Below are positions 57,882-64,000 of a stretch of DNA of 64,000 nt, piece after piece. The stretch is from assembly GCA_000320605.2 (NCBI GenBank), contig KB445795.1, forward strand, positions 1,285,685 through 1,349,684, given 5' to 3'. Under the pieces are notes generated by a model that was not told where the DNA came from, ran no database searches, and saw nothing but the letters and a program-made list of their open reading frames with translations. Source of the stretch: Gelatoporia subvermispora B. Its lineage: Eukaryota > Basidiomycota > Agaricomycetes > Polyporales > Gelatoporiaceae. A program made the translations under genes and the position numbers. Within the stretch, counting starts at the first letter, position 1. Each line of letters starts with the position of its first letter.

Positions 57882-58990
57882 GAACCCGTAGTACCTCGAC
57901 ATGGTAGCACTTGCATCTGCTCACCTAATCCGTGTGGAACTAAGCTCGACACGCTAAACAGATGTCCAGTCTGCGCTATTCTAACTCGGCCCTGTCATAC
58001 ACGAGCAAAGCGGCGCGATGCCGTGCATTGCCGAAGCTGAGTGATGTCCCGTGTGATTCTTGTGTGCCATCTGTGCATCATGTGTACATCGTGCGTTCGG
58101 AATCTCCGATTGCCTTCGTACTCATTTTGTTTGCGGCGCCATAGTCTTGCCGGTCTGCGCATGTCTGATGACCACACAGAAGGACACGGCCTAAGCTTGT
58201 CGAAATGCTCTGCTCCTCATTACGACGGACATTAGTACCTTCGCAGAGAAGATGCGCAAGGCCCATGGGAGAATCAGATGCAGCGATCAGATTGATATGT
58301 AGCGTGCACAATTCTCATGGAGCTCTATGTGACATGACAAGGTATGAGATACACGTTATCTATTTTGGCGGAACCACATGACACTATGCCGCATGTCCGC
58401 CGCGTGCTTCGAGAAGTCGCTGCGTACTGCAGACTTCGCAGCTTTGCCGCTGGCAGCCTCTCATACCCTCGCACTGCCTACAATGCGGTTCGTACGCACC
58501 TCGGCTTCGCTGTCACCTTTGCTACTGACCACCAGTCTAACAACATCCTCGAAGCGCGTTCAGTACAGGCCATGCTTGCTGCAGATTCTCTCAGCCCCTG
58601 ACTCGGCATGCCACACCTTGTTCTCGGGCTATTCATGCATAGGTGAATCGTGATGAATGTGTTTCGAACTTACGTCTACGCTCCTGGTACATGCAGTAAG
58701 CTTGTGTCTCGCAAATCAATTCGGATTAACTGACTATATTGACGAGATTCTTAGATGCTTAATGTCCGCTGGAAACGAAGTTTCATGTACGGAGGACGGT
58801 AGTCGGCCCGTCGTCGGCCTATACACAATCGGGTACGGACTGCGTCACTATACTTTGTGCGGGTCGGCGACTCTGAACGCTGCTAGCTAGGCATCTTAGC
58901 CCCTCGAGTCTCGAGAGTCAAGACCCTTAAGATGCTCTCGTCTTTCAAATCTCCCCCCACAATCCCCATTGCCCAATCTTTCTTTCAATC
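57882..58990. other. Intergenic, no gene seen
   Basis: About 1.1 kb with only short frames on both strands. It may include more eroded sequence of the SF3B1 copy at the left. The promoter of the next gene lies near 58900-58980 (pyrimidine-rich before the ATG at 58991). Confidence 0.35.
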
Positions 58991-60873
58991 ATGGCTCAGG
59001 CACCTCTCGGTGTCAACCTCTTTCCTCCCGCAACGAGCACACCAGCGGAGCTATTTGCAGCACTCAAGGCGTATCGAGATGTACGTATATGACTTTATAT
59101 TCTTGCACTGTGCTGAACGGGTATGCATCGTGCCAGGCGTTATCGGCATCGCAGATGCGATGCGACATGATTAGACGCGAGAATGACGTGCTCAAAGACA
59201 AGGTCGATCAGCTCGAGCGACAGGTCAAGCTCTTGTCCGAGTCAAACTCCTCGGGCTCTGGTCGTGGCCGCGCCCGCACTCGCAAACTTGGGCGAGCCAT
59301 GAGTTCCATGGATGCCGATCATGTACTTACCCTGCAGGCATTCGCGCGGCAGTTCACAGTGATGGTTCACCCATGGCTCGACGCTCAGTGGTACCAGATC
59401 GATCCAATGTCATTAAGCCTTTCGGCCCTTACTGATGCGAAGGCGGTCGTTGCGAACGCGTTTGTTGGCGCTCGTCTGGATGCTGAGCAACCAGCGACAC
59501 GTGCAGATTATGCGGATGCTCTGCAAATCCACGTGATGGGTGAATTCTACAGGATGCTGCCTGCCGTGTTCCGTGAGAAGAATCGTGTTCAACTTACAAC
59601 ATTTGCTCAAGTGGTCAGTACTACAGCTGCTCGTCTGTTTTTATTATACTCACCTCAGGTTTTCTCGACAGTTCGGCGAGGCTAGCAGCCAACAGAAGTC
59701 CAACAACGTGCACGCCTGCCGCAATGTGGCGCACCGAATCTGGAAGGACGTTGACCAAGATTGGTTCATGAGTAAGAGATCCATGAACGATCCTGTTGTG
59801 CGCGCTGTACTCGGACCATATCACGAAAGGAACGGCAAGGGCCGTTTCTCTCGGTTCCCGCCTCTCTTCTATCCGGACCGCAAAAAGGTCGACAACGTCA
59901 ATCAACTCTTTCTCAATCGGGAGTTGCCTCGGGTGCGTTATATTCTACCAGCTATCGAACAACTTTTACTTAGCGTGTTCTGCGCTAATCTTGTCGAAAG
60001 TAGTTACTGTGTTTCATCTTGTTCTCGAACTCCGGTTTATCTGGGAAGAAAGTCACGAAGTCAACAACAGGGAAACTGTGGGGTATAAAGAAGCTCACTC
60101 CCGGTGCAATTGCTTATACATTAATACTGGTGAGCCATCTGACCTTCTACTAATACATGTTGAGCTAACGAAGAGTACTTTGTTAGGCGCGACATCTGTT
60201 TTCCCCGGACAGTGTCTTCGGCGAGTCTGCCGAGTACATTCCATACATGGCGGACTTCAACATCTACCGGTCACTGCTCGAATGTGAGACGCCGGCGACA
60301 CAGGAGGTTTTCAAGCTCTGGACGCCGATTGTCTTTGGTGGAACCCCATCGGAGTCTGACCACGAGTATATTGACATTGGCGGCGGCTCAGATGAGCATT
60401 CTAGTGCCGAGGACTACGCTCAACATTTCCGCGGAGCTCCCGTGTCACAGAGTATCGCTAACTCCGGGAATGGCAATGCCGACGCGGACATATCCGACGC
60501 AGCCCCAGAACACGCCCGCACACCCGGTGTTCAAACTTCGACTGACTCTGCACTCCCTGTCGCGCAGGCGACCACTTCTCTGGCAACCTTGGATTTAGCT
60601 TCTGAGCCAGTGCTGACGAGTAGTACGTCTGATTGCCATTGTCAACAAACTCATAGCTACACTAATAATCTACAGTTCCGGGCAGCTCTAATACCGGAGA
60701 GCAAGTCCAGGATGCTTCGGGATCCGGCGGCGAAGGTCAGGAAGAAGACATTCCGGTCGCAGTGCCGAGACGGCCCGGGCGGGGACGGGGCCGAGGACGT
60801 GGAGCAGCGCATGCTGCACCAGTTATGGAACGGCCTCGGCGAAGTAAACGCACATAGTGAGCTGGTCCGTTAG
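58991..60873 (+). CDS. Agaricomycete multi-copy protein family member, function unknown
   Basis: The ATG at 58991 gives MAQAPLGVNLFPPATSTPAE, spliced (donor GTACGT) to ALSASQMRCDMIRRENDVLK and a coiled coil (KDKVDQLERQVKLLSES). Then come VQLTTFAQ joined to FGEASSQQKSNNVH, NVAHRIWKDVDQDWF, AVLGPYHERNGKGRF and LWGIKKLTPGAIAYTLIL. GARHLFSPDSVFGES, YIPYMADFNIYRSLLECETP and a disordered acidic tail end at 60873. LTPGAIAY followed by a Phe-rich block is shared by a family present in many copies in Agaricomycete genomes, often near transposons. No enzymatic motif is recognised. Exons join without stops, so the gene may be expressed. Confidence 0.65.
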
Positions 60874-60951
60874 GTATGCTCGTTCGTGTACACTGGCTTC
60901 TCCCACATTGCGGTACGCATCATGTAATACCGCGGTCTCATAGTGATATAG

Positions 60952-61054
60952 GACTCCCTGGTGGAGTGGTTAGCTGTTAGTTTGTATTATATACTCTGTT
61001 GCCGCGGTGATTTGTAATCCTTCGAAAGACGTGGTTCGAATCCTCGAGTAGTCT
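60952..61054 (+). pseudogene. Decayed tRNA-like locus with Pol III A and B boxes
   Basis: The segment has an A-box match (TGGTGGAGTGG, 60959-60969), a perfect B box (GGTTCGAATCC, 61033-61043) and a T run at 61064. The acceptor pairs at only five of seven positions (GACTCCC against AGTAGTC), and the T-stem has one mismatch. No normal anticodon arm can be drawn in the 55 nt between. I read it as a tRNA pseudogene or tRNA-derived SINE head. Confidence 0.4.
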
Positions 61055-61055
61055 A

Positions 61056-61517
61056 GGAATTTCATTTTTATATAACAGGCTGTTAATACAGCGCCCGCTT
61101 GCGTCAGACAAATAATGTCTGTTAAGGTGCTCCCATCTTAAAATGCCTTATTATGGGGTGCAGCCATTGTCAGATTCGGCACCGTCTCAAAATGGCTGAA
61201 AATGTGGCGTCTGATAAGTCCATGTGGGGCAATTTTTAACGAGCTTTGTGACGCCGCCTGAACCATACTCATAAGGCGTTGTGATGCTCGGTCATTGTAA
61301 AGGCTGATAAGGCGCCGCCTGAAAACGCCTTCTGAGGCCTTAGATACCCATGTACTTATGAGAGCCTTACAAGCAGTCGCATTATTAGGACTCGCGTATC
61401 TTATTATGGACATCTCCTTATAAGCGCCTCATGTCACCTTTTCAGACACATTCCCGTTGTCCGACATTGAAGCTACTGCAAAGCCGATTTCGGATAGTAG
61501 CCGACAACAGCAAAAAG
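61056..61517. repeat. Possible MITE-like segment rich in ATAAGGCG / CGCCTTAT motifs
   Basis: From 61120 to 61430 the motif ATAAGGCG and its complement recur on both strands (for example 61145, 61218, 61272, 61308, 61420), with CTGATAAGGCGCCGCC at 61306. The two ends (AAGGTGCTC... and ...GAGCGCCTC-like) are only loosely inverted. No gene is seen. It may be a decayed small DNA transposon. Confidence 0.3.
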
Positions 61518-61600
61518 TGGTTCGACCCGGGTTCGAACCGGAGACCTCCTGTGCACACGAATTGTGAGACAGACGTGATAACCAACTACACCATCGAACC
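61518..61600 (-). tRNA. tRNA-Val(CAC) with a very short (about 9-nt) intron
   Basis: On the minus strand the acceptor GGTTCGA/TCGAACC is fully paired with discriminator A. The T-arm is TCCGG-TTCGAAC-CCGGG, and the anticodon stem TCTGT pairs with ACAGG. The loop is 16 nt, beginning CTCACA, so anticodon CAC is interrupted after position 37 by about 9 nt. TTTTT follows immediately downstream on the minus strand (61512-61516). It lies about 150 bp downstream of the DUF6533 gene. Confidence 0.85.
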
Positions 61601-61746
61601 GTTAGTGTGGTTTCTCCATAGGCAATACCATGCGCATTCCCTCCAACCCAGTAAGTAGGTCATAAAGCCGTCGGGCATGCGACTAGCAAGTTCATCACAC
61701 AATTGATACAGCCAGATTAAAAGCATATAGGACGAAAGTCTTTGCT

Positions 61747-63352
61747 TTACTGTGTACAATCGTTAACAAGGCTGCGCTCCAACAGATCGTCCTCGAAACA
61801 TTCGCTGAAGACAGCTTCACTGTGAACGAACGCGATGGCGTACGTTGTGTGAGCCTCGGTATCTTCCTCAGGACTGCATCTGAATGTTGATAATGTATCT
61901 GGTGGCAGAACTTTCATATTGGGGTCGCGCAAGTTGAGCATTAATCGCGATATCAAAGTACTTGAAATGCTGTACAGAGCTGAGATCACTCATGGCTTCG
62001 GGTACAGATCGACAACTTACATGTTAGTCAGAGTGGTACACATTCCCCTCGCAGTTGGCTACATCAAAGGTGAGTGTTGAGGCCTCTTGTTCTTAAACAA
62101 ACGCATACCACGGCGAGCTGGAAGACATGCGTGTTTAACAGGCAACATCAATCCTCGCAGCACGCGGGACATACCAGGAATGTTAGAATGTTAGCAAGGT
62201 TCGCCATTACCATGATACCGTAGTAGAGAGCACCTTCGGAGATGAGAGCGTGTGAATAAATATGGAACTTAAATGACTGCAACATCTTACGCACCATCTC
62301 GCAACATGATACGAAATAATGTTCCTTTCCACAGACCTTCGACTTGAATGGCCCTCACAAGTGTCAATACAAACACTAGTGTATCAAAAGCTAGCATGGA
62401 TGACCACGCGCCCACGAGGTCTATATGGTGCAGAGGCACGTCAAGTAAGAATTTTCGGCCAATTAGAGGGACATACGACGAGCTCTGGCATCTGTGAGCA
62501 CCGTGGAAACCTCACTGGCTGATGTAACTCACTGGGACAAGGATAAAGACAAATCACACCCTGGCCAGTTCAGTGCTACCTTCGAATCCTCGGTGAAGGT
62601 CTTGTCTACAAGTAGGACCCACTTGAACGAGTTGAGCCTACGAAGATAGTTTTATGTCGAAACTCACTATGCTGGCAACGATGCCTGCAGCACAGGTCGC
62701 TAACATTAAACAGAGGATTCGGGCGTCCCGGTTATACAGTGCGTATGTACGCAAGAGCAAGAGAGCTGAGGACACATTAGACGTTAGCGTCGACGGGGAA
62801 GATTCATTGGAAAGTTCACCTGCAACTACTGCCTGGGTAAAGACCGCATAGTATTGATGGAAAGATTGAAGCTGGCGACATCTGAAAGGATATGTCGTAA
62901 ATGTCTACGAATGAAATACACTTTTAGGTGGGAAATCTGACCGCTGAAAATGTCTCAGAATTAGGGAAATCGCCGGTCGACCGAGGGGAACGTACAATTT
63001 CGGCAATATTCCCGAAATATTCGATAGTGACAGGGATTGGACCAATGAGCGACAAGTAACGATTGATGACAAACAAGATGGAAATGCAGGAAAATGGGCT
63101 TTGCTTCCAAAATCGTTCTACCTCCATCGAGAAAGTAGTGAAGTAGTCGTAGTAGAGGACAGCTAGCCGCAGGTAAGTTGACATCTGCCATCGGACAGCT
63201 ATCATGGTTTCAGACGACTTACTGAAGGACACTATGGCACAGAGCCGAGTTGCTTGTAAGCCCTGAAGCCTATCGTAGAGGATTGATCAGAGCAATGGGG
63301 GAGGGAGAATCTATACATACAGGGCGGCTCCTGTAGCAGCGTTAGCAGTCAT
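61747..63352 (-). CDS. DUF6533-type multi-pass membrane protein
   Basis: Agaricomycete-expanded integral membrane family, usually seven helices, function unknown. Start ATG at 63352 (MTANAATGAALY), then small exons leading to MSTYLRLAVLYYDYFTTF and SMEVERFWKQSPFSCISILF. The DUF6533 block continues with VINRYLSLIGPIPV. Later exons give LLLLRTYALYNRDARILCLM, MLAFDTLVFVLTLVRAIQVE, ALYYGIMVMANLANILTFL and the family ending ISSTLISRLMLNLRDPN. The stop is at 61747. All exons keep helices and frame, so it looks intact. Exact borders of the second exon are uncertain. Confidence 0.75.
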
Positions 63353-64000
63353 GGCGCGCTGAACCTCACATGCAACCGCGGACGTAAAGCCTCGCCGTGC
63401 TGAGTGACAACGTCGGGCTCATATACTGGCATGAATTGACTGATTGAAATGTCTGTCAAGCGCCCCTCGCAGCCACGTCGTCACGGAGGCTGTTCAGAAC
63501 TGTTGTCGCCGCAACTCGGCGAAGGACAATCAACTCATCAGTTACGACGTCCGTTACAGTCGTCGTATCTGAGTAACGGGAGGCAGTACTTGCCAAGGAA
63601 CACAACAACACAGTGACTGATTACTGCACATCTGTTATGTCGGAGTAAGCTCATGAAGTAACCCCCTCGCACCGTGCCTGGGAACATCGACATGCCACCT
63701 GTCTGCTTGAGCGCTTGCAGACACATGTCCGAAGGCCGTCGTAGATTCCAGCTACCAAGGTCGTGTCTTGTAGTGTCCTTGTATACGCTGAAAATATTTA
63801 GAAGTTTGCAATTGAGAGGTCTTCTGCTTGCGTATAGAACCCCATCATGATCTATTGGGATGTCACTCTGGCCGTCAAACAGCTGACCACTGGACACCGT
63901 GTAAATAGATGCAAGCGGGAGTGTACATGCAGATTGGCACAGTTACAGATGAGATGATTGTGGAAAATTGTCCACGTGCGAAGGGCGGGGGGGGGGGGGG
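63353..64000. other. Intergenic; ends in a 14-G run
   Basis: About 650 bp upstream of the DUF6533 gene. A 119-codon minus frame (63538-63897) has no family match. The last 14 bases are G, after CGAAGGGC, which suggests a contig end or a sequencing artefact. Confidence 0.4.

Noticed and set aside
62654..62851. 65-codon plus-strand frame
   Set aside because: It is antisense to a DUF6533 exon that encodes a clear helix (RTYALYNRDARIL).

Overview
The window is nuclear DNA of a filamentous basidiomycete, most likely an Agaricomycete. Genes lie densely on both strands and carry many introns of about 45-70 nt with GTRNGY donors. Best matches are to typical fungal proteins (SOG2, Vac1/Pep7, Nup133, SPB4, RRP3, TOM40). 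Agaricomycete-specific families are also present: a DUF6533 membrane protein, a Plavaka-type transposase and a multi-copy protein of unknown role. Gene ends given here come from reading splice junctions by eye. Ends are more reliable than internal exon borders. Several reading frames open on non-ATG codons, so starts were moved to a real ATG or to an upstream exon.

Layout. 1-22,741 is a conserved housekeeping block: SCOT (cut by the window edge), twinfilin, a Vac1/rabenosyn FYVE protein, SOG2, SPB4, a membrane-anchored M24 peptidase, a CUE-AlkB-GRF dioxygenase, TOM40 and a stand-alone ABC ATPase. It continues with a non-autonomous DNA transposon, an intron-bearing tRNA-Ile(UAU), RRP3 and a prolyl-4-hydroxylase-like protein. 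22,742-26,496 is gene-poor: an orphan TATA promoter, decayed gene fragments including a short-chain dehydrogenase pseudogene, tRNA-Ser(GCU) with a tRNA remnant, and a minisatellite. 26,497-50,521 is again gene-dense: SER1, an unknown protein, HTD2-like dehydratase, histone H2B, PRCC, NUP133, COA8, an AIM34-like SAP protein, several Basidiomycete proteins of unknown function, a Gfo/Idh/MocA oxidoreductase and aprataxin.

50,522-64,000 is accessory. An apparently intact Plavaka transposase gene lies directly upstream of a 5'-truncated, internally deleted and frameshifted copy of the splicing factor gene SF3B1. Then come an Agaricomycete multi-copy protein, a decayed tRNA-like locus, tRNA-Val(CAC) and a DUF6533 seven-TM protein. 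The window ends in a run of 14 G.

The conserved genes do not form one pathway. Loose themes are RNA and ribosome processing (SPB4, RRP3, PRCC, the SF3B1 relic, tRNAs), mitochondria (SCOT, TOM40, HTD2, COA8, AIM34-like), and DNA repair (AlkB-GRF, aprataxin). I found no CRISPR array, no obvious biosynthetic cluster and no clearly new multi-gene system. The most notable items are the transposon/SF3B1-relic pair, the TA-flanked MITE, and the three-domain AlkB protein.
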